A stretch of 64,000 nucleotides of DNA from JACVRW01 sp963751105 (GTDB taxonomy: Bacteria; Actinomycetota; Thermoleophilia; Solirubrobacterales; Thermoleophilaceae). The position numbers were made by a program, and so were the translations under genes. Location: the NCBI GenBank assembly GCA_963751105.1, contig CAVVTG010000002.1, positions 1,302,001 to 1,366,000 on the forward strand, written 5' to 3'. The notes under the pieces are model-generated. The model was not told the origin of the DNA, made no database searches, and saw nothing but the letters and a program-made list of their open reading frames with translations. This document shows positions 33,918-42,366 of the stretch, piece by piece; position 1 is the first letter of the stretch; each line of letters opens with the position of its first letter.

Positions 33918-35039
33918 CTACGGTGCCCGGTACATCTCGATGCTGCTGATGTCGCTGCTCTGGAGCGTGTTTATGCCGTCGGCACGCTCGATGCCGCCCT
34001 TCCAGAAGTGACGCCCCCCGGTCTCGGAGGTCACGCCGGTGGCGCGGCCACCGTACACGCCGTTGATCCACCACTCGATGTAGCCGCTCGGCCGGTCGGT
34101 CCAGACCCCGTGCACGACAAAGTCGTTCCAGGCGTGGATGTCGAACGGCAGGGACTGGAGATAGCCGATGTGATCGCCCTCGATCAACATGCGCTCCGGG
34201 GGAGTCGAGTTCACGAACACGGCGGCGTCGACGGGACCCGTGTCCTTACCGGGGGCCGGCTTGTCCTCGTGCCACTGCAGAACGTTCACCCAGTTGTCCG
34301 AGCCCGGTGCCTGGGGGAAGCCGGAACCGGCGCGCTGACGGGCGCGGTACCAGTACTCCCCGGGCGGCGTGGAGTTGCCGAAGCCGCCGTAGCTGACCTC
34401 ACAGCGCTCGTGGCCGGCCACCGTGGGCTCGCCGGGACGCACCTCGAAGTGGGCGTAGCCGTCGCCGTTCTCGGTCTTCCACTGCACCGGGTGGGCGCAC
34501 TGGGTGCTCAGACCGGACCAGGGAGCGCGGCTGTCGAAGGTCTGCCCGTACAGCGGCGTGACGTTCGCGGGGATCGGAGCGGCGGGCACCGGAAGGGGGT
34601 TGCGCTTGAGCGTCACCTTGGAGCGCGCGCTGATGCGCCCGCCGGCGCGGGACCTGAAGGTGGCCTTCACCGTCAGCGTGACGCGGCTGGCGCCCCGCAG
34701 CAGCTTCTTGCCCGACCGGGTGAGCTTCATCTTGACGCTGGCCCTGCCCGGCCTGGAGAACGACTTCGACCCGCGGGCCACGGTGGCGCCAGAGCGGCTG
34801 GTGGCGACGAAGGACGCCTTGCCGGCCGCGAGCGCCCGGACCCGCTTGAGCGTGAAGCCCGACGTGTCCACGCGGGCGAGGTCGAGCCGGCTCACCCCGC
34901 GAAGAGCTCGTTTGAGATCGCTGCCCAGCGAGTTGGCCGCCGGCGACGCGCCGACCCGATCCGGGGTGGAGGCCGCCTCAGCGGCGGCGGGAAGGACGAA
35001 GAGCGAGGCCGCGAGCAGCGCGGCGAGTGGGCGTCTCAT
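33918..35039 (-). CDS. Secreted heparin-lyase-I-like polysaccharide lyase, copy 1
   Basis: The 373-residue protein has a signal peptide (MRRPLAALLAASLFVLPAAA), a basic Ser/Lys/Arg-rich beta-repeat region (residues about 45-145, SRSGKKLLRG-type segments) and a C-terminal concanavalin-like lyase domain (residues about 160-373). The latter includes EYWYRARQR, WVNVLQWHEDKP, VVHGVWTDRPSGYIEWWING and a final RHFWKGGIERADGI. The family cleaves acidic polysaccharides outside the cell. The closely related copy at 35161 and a shorter relative at 36601 lie beside it. The ATG at 35039 begins the signal peptide. Substrate unknown. Confidence 0.82.
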   Translation of the reverse strand: MRRPLAALLAASLFVLPAAAEAASTPDRVGASPAANSLGSDLKRALRGVSRLDLARVDTSGFTLKRVRALAAGKASFVATSRSGATVARGSKSFSRPGRASVKMKLTRSGKKLLRGASRVTLTVKATFRSRAGGRISARSKVTLKRNPLPVPAAPIPANVTPLYGQTFDSRAPWSGLSTQCAHPVQWKTENGDGYAHFEVRPGEPTVAGHERCEVSYGGFGNSTPPGEYWYRARQRAGSGFPQAPGSDNWVNVLQWHEDKPAPGKDTGPVDAAVFVNSTPPERMLIEGDHIGYLQSLPFDIHAWNDFVVHGVWTDRPSGYIEWWINGVYGGRATGVTSETGGRHFWKGGIERADGINTLQSSDISSIEMYRAP

Positions 35040-35055
35040 GTTCAGCCGGATCGCA

Positions 35056-35108
35056 GTGGTCGGGGACGCGGATGACGCGACATGAACGGAGCTGGGTCTG
35101 GTGAACTT
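35056..35108 (-). promoter_or_regulatory. Upstream element shared by the two lyase copies (copy 1)
   Basis: Read toward the gene, aagttcacc is followed after about 15 bases by cgttcatgtcgcg and then cccgaccac, ending about 20 bases before the start codon. The same blocks in the same order occur upstream of the second lyase gene (36421-36474). The shared order suggests a duplicated promoter or operator. I cannot assign a sigma factor or regulator. Confidence 0.5.
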
Positions 35109-35139
35109 CCGGCCGGGCGCCACGTTGGCGCCCGGCCGG
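35109..35139. terminator. 13-bp perfect hairpin after lyase copy 2
   Basis: ccggccgggcgcc (35109-35121) pairs perfectly with ggcgcccggccgg (35127-35139) around acgtt. It lies 21 bases beyond the stop of the upstream lyase (35161, minus strand). It is a likely terminator without a T-run, separating the two lyase genes. Confidence 0.7.
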
Positions 35140-35160
35140 GTCGTTCGTTGTTCGAAGGCG

Positions 35161-36402
35161 CTACGGCGCCCTGAAGACCTCGACCGTGGAGATGTCGATG
35201 CTCTGGGTGCCGTTCAGGGCGGTGGCCCGCGTGATGCCGCCCTTCCAGAAGTGGCGACCACCTATCTCGGAGGTCACCCCGTTCGTGCGGCCGACGTACT
35301 GGTCGTCGATCCACCACTCGAGATAGCCGGTGGCCTGATCGGTCCACACACCGTGCACGGTGTAGACGTGCCAGTCATCGATGGGGAACGCAGTGGACTG
35401 TGAGAGGGGGGAGATGTTCTCGCCCTCGATGTACATCCGCCCGCTGGGGCCGCCGTTCACGAACTGCGCACCGTCGACGCGGTCGCCCGCACCCGCCGGC
35501 GGCCTGTCCTCCTGCCACTGCTGGACGCTGACCCAGAGGTTCGGGCCTGCCACGTGCGGGAAGCCGACACCGGTCCGCAGCTTCGTGCGGTACCAGTACT
35601 CACCCGCCGGCAGGGTGTCGTCGTAGCTGCCGCGGCTGAGCTCGCAGCGCTCGTTGCCGGCCACCTCGGGGTCGCCATCGGCCACGGTCAGCCGGGCGTA
35701 GCCGTCGGCACCCTCGGTGCCCGACTGAACGGTCTGGCCGCACTGGGACACCGAGCCTATGCCGTCCCAGGGAGCCGCGCCTTCGAAGCCCTGCCCGTAC
35801 AGCGGCGTGACGTTCGCCGGAATGGGACCCGAGGCGACCGGGAGGTAGGCCGCGCCGGGGACAGGAGTCCCGGGCACGGGAGTGATCGGAGTGGACTGCG
35901 GAACGAACTTGCGCTTCACCGTGACCCGGTAGCGGACGCTGATCCGCCCACCGGTCCGCGGCCTGAAGGTGGCCGTCACCGTCAGCGTGACGCGAGTCGC
36001 CCCCTGCAGCAGCTTCTTGCCCGACTGCGTGAGCTTGAGCCTCACGTTGGACTTGCCCCGCCGGGGGAAGGTGCGCGACCTGCGCGCCACCGTCACCCGC
36101 TTCGCCGGTGTGGTCTGCCCGGCCGCCGCCGGCCTGACGCCAGTGGCGGTGAACGACCCCTTGCCGGCCACGAGCGCGCGAACCCGCTTGAGAGTCATGC
36201 CCTTCGCTTCGATCGTGGCGATGTCGAGCTTGCGCACGCCCTTGACGCCTCGCTTGAGGTCCTTGCGCAGAGTCGACTTCATCGCCTTCAGCGAGGTCGC
36301 CGAGGACGATGCATCGACTGAACCCGAGCCGGTGGCCGCCTGGGCGGTGACCGGGACTACGAGCAGTGATGCGGCGAGCAGGGCGGTGAGTGTGTATCTC
36401 AT
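35161..36402 (-). CDS. Secreted heparin-lyase-I-like polysaccharide lyase, copy 2
   Basis: The 413-residue protein repeats the layout of the copy at 33918: a signal peptide (MRYTLTALLAASLLVVPVTA), a basic repeat region with VTVARRSRTFPRRGKSNVRL, then the lyase domain (residues about 200-413) with EYWYRTKLRTG, WVSVQQWQEDRPP, YTVHGVWTDQATGYLEWWID and GGRHFWKGGITRATAL. Proline/threonine-rich linker residues about 168-195 are longer than in copy 1. Strong similarity over the whole length indicates gene duplication. The ATG at 36402 starts the signal peptide. Confidence 0.82.
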   Translation of the reverse strand: MRYTLTALLAASLLVVPVTAQAATGSGSVDASSSATSLKAMKSTLRKDLKRGVKGVRKLDIATIEAKGMTLKRVRALVAGKGSFTATGVRPAAAGQTTPAKRVTVARRSRTFPRRGKSNVRLKLTQSGKKLLQGATRVTLTVTATFRPRTGGRISVRYRVTVKRKFVPQSTPITPVPGTPVPGAAYLPVASGPIPANVTPLYGQGFEGAAPWDGIGSVSQCGQTVQSGTEGADGYARLTVADGDPEVAGNERCELSRGSYDDTLPAGEYWYRTKLRTGVGFPHVAGPNLWVSVQQWQEDRPPAGAGDRVDGAQFVNGGPSGRMYIEGENISPLSQSTAFPIDDWHVYTVHGVWTDQATGYLEWWIDDQYVGRTNGVTSEIGGRHFWKGGITRATALNGTQSIDISTVEVFRAP

Positions 36403-36420
36403 GTGCGGGTGCGTTTACCT

Positions 36421-36474
36421 GTGGTCGGGAACGGCGATCTCGCGACATGAACGAAGGCCGCTCTGGGTGAACTT
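36421..36474 (-). promoter_or_regulatory. Upstream element shared by the two lyase copies (copy 2)
   Basis: It contains the same blocks as the element upstream of copy 1: aagttcacc, then cgttcatgtcgcg after about 15 bases, then cccgaccac. The spacing differs by one base from the other copy. Confidence 0.5.
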
Positions 36475-36600
36475 GCGGTGAACGTCCGGGAGATGAAACG
36501 GGCTGCGCCAGAACCGGCGAGGCGTCGTCTGGTCACGTCTACACTGGGCTGGGATGTTCGGTTCCGATCCGCAGCGTCCCCGCGCTCTTCGCCGCCGCCC

Positions 36601-37341
36601 ATGAAGGTGGTCGCGGTGGTCGTGGCCCTGCTGGCTGTGGCAGGGGCGGCGCTCTCTCTCGGCGGATCGGCCCCGGCGGCCAAGCGGGCCAACTTCGAGA
36701 CGGGAGACCTCTCGGAATGGCGGGAGCGGCAGTGCCTGCAGCAGCGCATTTCCGTCGGATCGAGACGCCCGGCGGCGGTCCAGGGCCGCTACCGGGTGAG
36801 GTTCGAGGTCCGCGACCGCGACGTGGAGCCACAGACGGGGAGCGAGCGGTGCGAGCTCGTCGGCCCGTCCCTCCCGGACGAGCGCGAGCGCTGGTTTCGG
36901 CAGTCGATCTACGTCCCCTCCTCGGCGGATCCACCGGAGAGCTGGGAGATCATGTCCCAGTGGTACTCGAACTACGGTGGCTCGCCGCCGCTGGCGCTGT
37001 TCAACAACATGGGCTCGCCGATGCGCTGGTCGCTGCGCCGCGGCGACTCCTCCCGGTTCTACTGGCGCAGCCGCAGGCTGGCGCGGGACCGCTGGCACGA
37101 GGTCGTCGTGGGCGTCCACCTCTCGCAGAGCCGCTCCCGCGGCTGGGTGGAGGTCTGGCTGAACGGCAGGCAGCAGACGCTCGAGAACGGCAAGAAGCGG
37201 ATGCGCGGCCAGACCCTTGGGGCCACCCGAGGCTTCTTCAAGACGGGCATCTACCGCAACGAGGAGTCGAGCCGCCGAAGCATCCAGTACCTGGACGACT
37301 TCGCCGTCGGTCCCAGCCGCGAGTCGGTCCAGCCGGACTGA
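36601..37341 (+). CDS. Secreted heparin-lyase-like protein, short form
   Basis: The 246-residue protein has an N-terminal signal or anchor segment (MKVVAVVVALLAVAGAALSL) and the lyase-type fold: FETGDLSEW at the start, RFEVRDRDVEPQTGSERCEL, IMSQWYSNYGGSPPLALF, RWHEVVVGVHLSQSRSRGWV, EVWLNGRQQ and FKTGIYRNEES. It lacks the basic repeat region of the two neighbours. It is divergent from the lyase copy at 36402 and heads the strand carrying the flippase. It could trim or release the polymer made by this locus. The ATG at 36601 is preferred over the upstream ATG at 36493, which has no signal. Confidence 0.8.
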   Translation: MKVVAVVVALLAVAGAALSLGGSAPAAKRANFETGDLSEWRERQCLQQRISVGSRRPAAVQGRYRVRFEVRDRDVEPQTGSERCELVGPSLPDERERWFRQSIYVPSSADPPESWEIMSQWYSNYGGSPPLALFNNMGSPMRWSLRRGDSSRFYWRSRRLARDRWHEVVVGVHLSQSRSRGWVEVWLNGRQQTLENGKKRMRGQTLGATRGFFKTGIYRNEESSRRSIQYLDDFAVGPSRESVQPD

Positions 37342-37399
37342 TCCCGGCCAGAAGCCCGCACCGCCCGCAGCCGTTTTGTTCCTCGGGCACATCAGCATC

Positions 37400-38722
37400 A
37401 TGAGGAAACTTTTCACCACCGCGCGATCGCGCCTGCTTCGAGGACAGGACGTCTTCAAGCGCGGCTTTGCATCGACGTTCGTGCTCAATGTCGGTGCCCG
37501 TGGACTGAGCGCGATCGCGATCGTCCTGCTGGTGCGAGGTCTCGACGTCAAGGACTTCGCCTACGTCGTCCTGTCGCTCGAGGTCGGCTCGTTTGCCGGC
37601 AGCTTCGCCACCGGCGGCATCCGCATGCGCTACATGCGCGAGGAGGCGGAACGCGTCTCGCGCGGGATCGAGGAGCGCTCGCCCTTCCTCTTGGCCGTGG
37701 TGGGCAGCGCGACGATGATCGCCGCAGCCGCCGGGCTGGTGCTCCTGGGCGCGACGGTCCTGGGCGTCGGCGGCTCCGCCGCCAACCGCACGATGTTCAT
37801 CGGGCTGGCCGCGCTCTACACGTTCGGCCACGCCGCCACGGAGCTCGGCATGTATCACCACCAGGCTCATCTGCGCTTCACCAAGGCGGGCCTGTTCGGA
37901 GTGCTGCGCGGCCTGTCCACCTGTGTGGCCGCCGTCGCCGCCACCGTCGGCCTGATCAGCTCCGGGCCGGTGGTCATGCTCTGGATCGCGCTCGGGGCCG
38001 TGGCCGTCGGCGTGGCCGTGTGCGCGCCGCTGGCCTGGTCCACCCGGGGGTCGCGCTACGCCGCGGAGGGACGGCTGGGGCTCGGCGCGGAGTCGAACTG
38101 GCTGAACGTCTACTTCATCGCCTCGGCCGGATTCTTCTACAGCAGTATGTTCCTGGTCGCGGCGCTTCTCGACGATGAGGCCATCGCGAGCTTCGGGGCC
38201 GCCATGCGCTACATCTCGATCGCGCTCGGACCGGTGGCCGCGCTGATGGCGGTGCTGCGGGTGCGCACCTCGCAGCACGACGTGGTGGATTCGCACGAGA
38301 CCCAGATCAGCATGCTGATGAGCTGGATCAAGCGGACGAGCCTGCCCACAGCGGCCGTCGTTGCGATCGTGGCCGCCCTGGCGCCCTTCCTCATTCCGCT
38401 GGTGGACGCCGGCCGTTACCCGGAGTCGGTGACGATCTTCCAGCTGCTGTTGATCGACGCGTTCTTCGTGTACGTCACGATCCCCGCCCCCAACCTCATG
38501 ATGACCCAGCGGCGCTATCGCCTGCTGGCCTTGCTGTTCATGGTCTTCCTGGCCGCCCAGACGGCGGCCTCGCTGTTCGCCGGCACCGTCTGGGGGGTCA
38601 TCGGCATCGCAGCGGTGGCCACCGCCTTCGGCGTCGCCTCCAGGGTGGCGCTCGTGGGAGTGGTGCTGTGGTCTCCGGCGCCCGCCGTGAGGCTCCGCAA
38701 GCCGGCGGCCGTGGCCGACTGA
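37400..38722 (+). CDS. Polysaccharide flippase (Wzx/MATE-like)
   Basis: The 440-residue protein has about 12 hydrophobic segments across its length, with first helix FASTFVLNVGARGLSAIAIV and the repeated helix pairs expected of Wzx/oligosaccharide flippases. It would move undecaprenyl-linked repeat units across the membrane for the pathway started at 31625. The ATG at 37400 follows the short lyase by 58 bases. It is convergent with the ATP-grasp fusion. Confidence 0.88.
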   Translation: MRKLFTTARSRLLRGQDVFKRGFASTFVLNVGARGLSAIAIVLLVRGLDVKDFAYVVLSLEVGSFAGSFATGGIRMRYMREEAERVSRGIEERSPFLLAVVGSATMIAAAAGLVLLGATVLGVGGSAANRTMFIGLAALYTFGHAATELGMYHHQAHLRFTKAGLFGVLRGLSTCVAAVAATVGLISSGPVVMLWIALGAVAVGVAVCAPLAWSTRGSRYAAEGRLGLGAESNWLNVYFIASAGFFYSSMFLVAALLDDEAIASFGAAMRYISIALGPVAALMAVLRVRTSQHDVVDSHETQISMLMSWIKRTSLPTAAVVAIVAALAPFLIPLVDAGRYPESVTIFQLLLIDAFFVYVTIPAPNLMMTQRRYRLLALLFMVFLAAQTAASLFAGTVWGVIGIAAVATAFGVASRVALVGVVLWSPAPAVRLRKPAAVAD

Positions 38723-38738
38723 CGCTGGCCGAGTCGTT

Positions 38739-41096
38739 CTAGACCGGGCGCGCGCGAGATCCGGAGGTGGTCGAGGCCGGACGGCCGTTCGACCGGCCGT
38801 TCGTCCCCTCCCAGTGGATATCGCGGCCGCGGTCGTCGGTGGTGGCGAGCCTGCGGGTGGTTCCCGGCCAGGTGGTCAGGGACAGCTCGGGTCCGCCGCC
38901 GCGCCTGGACCACTCCAGGCTCATGTGGGCGAGGGGCGCCTGCTTGGTCGCTCGCCGGCCGGCCGCGGCCAGGGTGGCGTCGAAGCGCACCCGCGCCTTC
39001 TCGTCGAGGAAGTGGATGAACAGAGAGTGGAAGAGGACCGTCGCCACCTCGGGCGCCGGCTCGGCCAGGGTCGCCTCGATCCAGTCGACGGCGTCGGCGG
39101 CCTCGACCTCCACGGGAACCTCCCGCGCCACGTCGAGGGCGGAGCTCAGAAGCTCGAAGCGCGAGGTCTCGTCGGCCCACACGTACGACATGAGCGTCAG
39201 CCGGTCCTCGGCCGAGTTCGGGTCGAGAGGGGCGGCGTCGCACCCACGGCGCTCGACGACGGTGGCGGACAGGTCGAAGGGCGGGCGCCCGGTGGTGTAC
39301 GCGCCCTCGAGGCGGGCGGGCGAGCTCGGGTCGCCCCAGGTCTGGTCGCCCTCCGTGTAGTGGTACTCGGGCCAGCGCAGCAGCAGGCCGGCGCTCGAGC
39401 CGACCTCGAGCAGCCGCAGCGGAAGTCCCGTCTCCTGTGCCACCAGCAGGAAGCCGCTCAACAGGGCGGAGCAGCGGGCGATCTCGTTCGTCTGCACCGG
39501 GGCGTGGAGCAGCTCCTGGATCCGCTCGCGATGCGTCTCGAGCGTCTCCTGGAAGGCGGGCCACGGGTCGCCCTCGTCGGTGCCGCCGGCCGACGGGTAG
39601 AAGCGGGCCAGTTCCGGGGCCCCACCCTCCAGCACGATGCGATGCACCGAGCCCATCAGCCGGACCGAGATGGCGTGGTCGGTGAGGGCGCGGTCGGCCA
39701 GCAGCCGCCAGCACGGACCCTGTGCCTCCACGTCGTCGGCCACGTGATCGAGCAGCCCGCCGTAGAGGGGCGACCCGAGGCGCCGGCTCCCGTCCGCCGA
39801 TCCGCGAAGGCCGTCGGCCAGCATGGCCCGCCGTCGCTTGGGTCCCAGCGACCGGTGGTACAGCCGCTTGGCGGTGGGGCGCAGCCGCGCCGGCAGCATC
39901 GTCTTCAGCGCGGACCCCGCTCCGTCGGCCTTCGCCTTGGCCTGGAGCTTGCCGGCCGCGTCGCCGGCGGCGTGGTAGCCGCGGCCGCCCAGGAAGGCGG
40001 CCAGCGGGACGGGGTCGCGCAGGCTGAGTCCACTGACGCTGCGGACACCTCGGTAGGAGCCGAGCAGCTCGCGCACCGACAGGTCTCCCGCACGGACGTA
40101 GGCCGGCGCCGCCTTCAGCTCGAGGCTGGGGACGATCACCTTCACCCCGTCGCGCTGGGGCGGCTGCGGCTCGAGCGGGATCCCGGCGAGCGTGGCGTAG
40201 AGGCGCCAGGTGGGCTCCACGCCGGCGGCCTCGCCCAGTCCGAGGTTCTGCGGGATGCGGACGTTGATCTCCATCAGCACGTGCTCGCCCGTGTCCTCGT
40301 GCCGCTTGGCCTCCAGGCTCGAGAAGCCGACGAAGCCGGCGTGGTCCAGCAGCCGCTGCGACATCTCCATCGCGCCCTGCGCCGGCACCGTCTCGAGCAC
40401 CGACCCCGCCCCGAAGTAGGGCGGGTGCTGGCGCAGCTTGCGCCGCGTGTAGGCGAGCGCGTGCGAGCCGTCCTCGAGGCGGATGGTCACCGCGCCGAAG
40501 AGATTGGTCTCCGGGCCGGGGATCAGCTCGGTCACCAGCCAGTCGAGGCCGGCTTCGAGCGCCGGCGTGGCGGCGGCCTCGAGCTCGCTCGGGTCGTGGA
40601 CGAGGATGTTGCGGTTGTGCCCGAACAGGTCCCGGTAGCGGTGCGAGTGCACCGGCTTCAGCAGCGACGGGTAGGCGGCGCTCGCGGCGACCGAGTCGAT
40701 CTCGTCCGGGGTCGAGAGGAGCTTGACCACCGGGGCGCGCACGCCGGCCTGCGCGGCCAGCTCATACAGCGAGGCCTTGTCCATCAGCTTCAGATGGGCG
40801 CTGCTCGGCCCCTCGAAGGAGCGCAGGGCGGGGGAGATGCGCTCGCGCTCCTGGGAGACGAACTCGATCGCCGGGTCGGAGGAGGGGATGAGGACGCCCG
40901 GGCCTTCGGACGCGACGTCGTTGAGCTCGGCGAGCCACTCGTCGCGCGACTTCGCACGCCGCCCGTCGATGCCGCGGGCTCGAGTGACCCAGCCGCGGCT
41001 GATGATGGTCACGGGAACGCCGCGCCGGCGGAGCGCCCGCGCGCCTGCGTATGCGCCGTCGGCGCCTTCCAGGAAGATGGCGCGAACCGGCGCCAC
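38739..41096 (-). CDS. ATP-grasp ligase domain fused to a DUF2332 domain
   Basis: The 785-residue protein joins two domains. The N-terminal part (residues about 1-385) is an ATP-grasp carboxylate-amine ligase: an opening Rossmann-like segment (APVRAIFLEGADGAYAGARA), LMDKASLYELAAQAGV, PSLLKPVHSHRYRDL, LVTELIPGPETNLFGAVTIR and the metal-binding HVLMEINVRIPQNLGLG. The C-terminal part (about 450-760) is a DUF2332 domain: GSPLYGGLLDHVADDV, VQTNEIARCSALLSGFLLVA, and LRLLEVGSSAGLLLRWPEY. LEVGSSAG looks like a nucleotide-binding or methyltransferase-type loop. I know no such fusion. The GTG at 41096 is preferred; a TTG at 41216 is part of a promoter. It sits within the polysaccharide locus. Confidence 0.8.
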   Translation of the reverse strand: MAPVRAIFLEGADGAYAGARALRRRGVPVTIISRGWVTRARGIDGRRAKSRDEWLAELNDVASEGPGVLIPSSDPAIEFVSQERERISPALRSFEGPSSAHLKLMDKASLYELAAQAGVRAPVVKLLSTPDEIDSVAASAAYPSLLKPVHSHRYRDLFGHNRNILVHDPSELEAAATPALEAGLDWLVTELIPGPETNLFGAVTIRLEDGSHALAYTRRKLRQHPPYFGAGSVLETVPAQGAMEMSQRLLDHAGFVGFSSLEAKRHEDTGEHVLMEINVRIPQNLGLGEAAGVEPTWRLYATLAGIPLEPQPPQRDGVKVIVPSLELKAAPAYVRAGDLSVRELLGSYRGVRSVSGLSLRDPVPLAAFLGGRGYHAAGDAAGKLQAKAKADGAGSALKTMLPARLRPTAKRLYHRSLGPKRRRAMLADGLRGSADGSRRLGSPLYGGLLDHVADDVEAQGPCWRLLADRALTDHAISVRLMGSVHRIVLEGGAPELARFYPSAGGTDEGDPWPAFQETLETHRERIQELLHAPVQTNEIARCSALLSGFLLVAQETGLPLRLLEVGSSAGLLLRWPEYHYTEGDQTWGDPSSPARLEGAYTTGRPPFDLSATVVERRGCDAAPLDPNSAEDRLTLMSYVWADETSRFELLSSALDVAREVPVEVEAADAVDWIEATLAEPAPEVATVLFHSLFIHFLDEKARVRFDATLAAAGRRATKQAPLAHMSLEWSRRGGGPELSLTTWPGTTRRLATTDDRGRDIHWEGTNGRSNGRPASTTSGSRARPV

Positions 41097-41187
41097 TATG
41101 AGAGAACCTGCATGCTGTATGGCCTCTTCTCGCTCAAGGTTGAGGCGGGTGTGGTCGCCGGGGCCAGTCCCCGAGTGCCCTGGAGTC

Positions 41188-41216
41188 AGGCTAGGACCGC
41201 CTCCGGGGGCTGTCAA
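41188..41216 (-). promoter_or_regulatory. Strong sigma-70-type promoter of the ATP-grasp/DUF2332 gene
   Basis: On the minus strand, TTGACA (41216-41211) is separated by exactly 17 bases from TAGCCT (41193-41188). The predicted transcript starts near 41181, giving about 85 bases of leader to the GTG at 41096. The -35 box contains the TTG that would otherwise be read as a start codon. Confidence 0.7.
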
Positions 41217-41283
41217 GGAGGCCTAGCCGAACGGGTGTGTCGGCCGGGCCGGGCATGGTGTACGTCTACCATTCGGCCGCTTG

Positions 41284-42366
41284 ATGCCCGAGCAATCGCC
41301 ACAACCGACGCAGGTCGAGCAGCTCGTCGAGCCCGCGCTCGCCGCCCTACCGGGGATGCTGCTGCCCTCAGGTCTCTTCTGCTGGGAGCTGGTGGAGGGT
41401 GATCCCGCGCCCCGAGGCGAGTCGGTCCGTTACTCGCTGATCGTCCTTCTCGGGCTGATGCGCGCACAGCAGGCCGGCCTGTCGGTGCCGATCGAGCCCG
41501 ATCGGCTGCGCGATGCGATCGACGGGGCCCTCGAGCGGCCGGAGATCACGCCCGGCGACTTCGGCCTGCGCCTGTGGGTCGAGTCCCGGTCCGACACCGG
41601 CGCAGCCGAGCAGCTGATCCGTTCGCTGGACGAATCGCTGCGCTCCCAGGGAGGGCTCGCCGCGAGGGAGGGACTCGAGCTTGCCTGGATCGTCACCGGG
41701 CTCGCCCTCAACGCGGGCGCGGGCGAGACGGGGCGCACGCTGCTGGCCCAGGCCCTCGACCAGCTCATCGGGGCCAACCAGACGCAGAGCGGGCTGTTCC
41801 GGCACTTCGGGGACCAGGGCTTTCGCCGTCGCTTCCCGAACTTCGCCACCGAGATCTACTCCGTGCTGGCCCTGGCGCTCGTGGCTCGCGAGGGCCTGGA
41901 CGAGCGCGCGCTTCCCGCGGCGACGAGGGGCGCGGACCGCCTGCTCGGGCTCCAGCTGCCCGACGGAGGCTGGCCCTGGCTCTACGACGCCGAGCGCGGC
42001 CAGGTGGTGGAGCGCTACGAGGTCTACTCCGTCCACCAGCACGGCATGGCCCCGATGACGCTCCTCGAGCTGAGTGGCGTGTCCGGTGACGAGCGCTACG
42101 CGTCCGCCGCGAGGCGCGGCGTGCCCTGGATGTTCGGCGCCAACGAGCTCGGCGAGCAGATGGCGCCGCTCGACCGCGGGATGACCTACCGCTCGATCAG
42201 GCGCCGGCGCCCGTTGGACCGGCTGTGGCTGTACGCGAACACGGCGGTGGCGGCCAGGCTGGGTCGCGGGCGCGCCGGGTCGGGACGGGTGCTCGAGATC
42301 AATCGCACCTGCCGCCCGTACGAGCTCGGCTGGCTCGTGGAGGCCTGGGCCGACAGCGCCGGCTAA
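41284..42366 (+). CDS. Alpha/alpha-toroid (glycoside-hydrolase- or cyclase-like) protein
   Basis: The 360-residue cytoplasmic-looking protein has repeated helix pairs of the six-hairpin or (alpha/alpha)-toroid type. Typical turns include LQLPDGGWPWLYDAERGQVV and YEVYSVHQHGMAPMTLLEL, which resemble sugar- or prenyl-binding toroids. No catalytic motif is certain. The ATG at 41284 is preferred over the TTG directly before it. It is divergent from the ATP-grasp/DUF2332 gene, so the two may share regulation, and its stop overlaps the convergent deacetylase stop region. Confidence 0.7.
   Translation: MPEQSPQPTQVEQLVEPALAALPGMLLPSGLFCWELVEGDPAPRGESVRYSLIVLLGLMRAQQAGLSVPIEPDRLRDAIDGALERPEITPGDFGLRLWVESRSDTGAAEQLIRSLDESLRSQGGLAAREGLELAWIVTGLALNAGAGETGRTLLAQALDQLIGANQTQSGLFRHFGDQGFRRRFPNFATEIYSVLALALVAREGLDERALPAATRGADRLLGLQLPDGGWPWLYDAERGQVVERYEVYSVHQHGMAPMTLLELSGVSGDERYASAARRGVPWMFGANELGEQMAPLDRGMTYRSIRRRRPLDRLWLYANTAVAARLGRGRAGSGRVLEINRTCRPYELGWLVEAWADSAG

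Noticed and set aside
41097..41216. TTG at 41216 as the start of the ATP-grasp/DUF2332 gene
   Set aside because: The TTG is inside a TTGACA -35 box with a -10 box 17 bases downstream, so it is promoter rather than coding. The first 40 residues it would add have low complexity.
38814..41402. Long open frame on the plus strand (862 codons)
   Set aside because: It is the shadow of the ATP-grasp/DUF2332 gene on the other strand; the product has no motifs.
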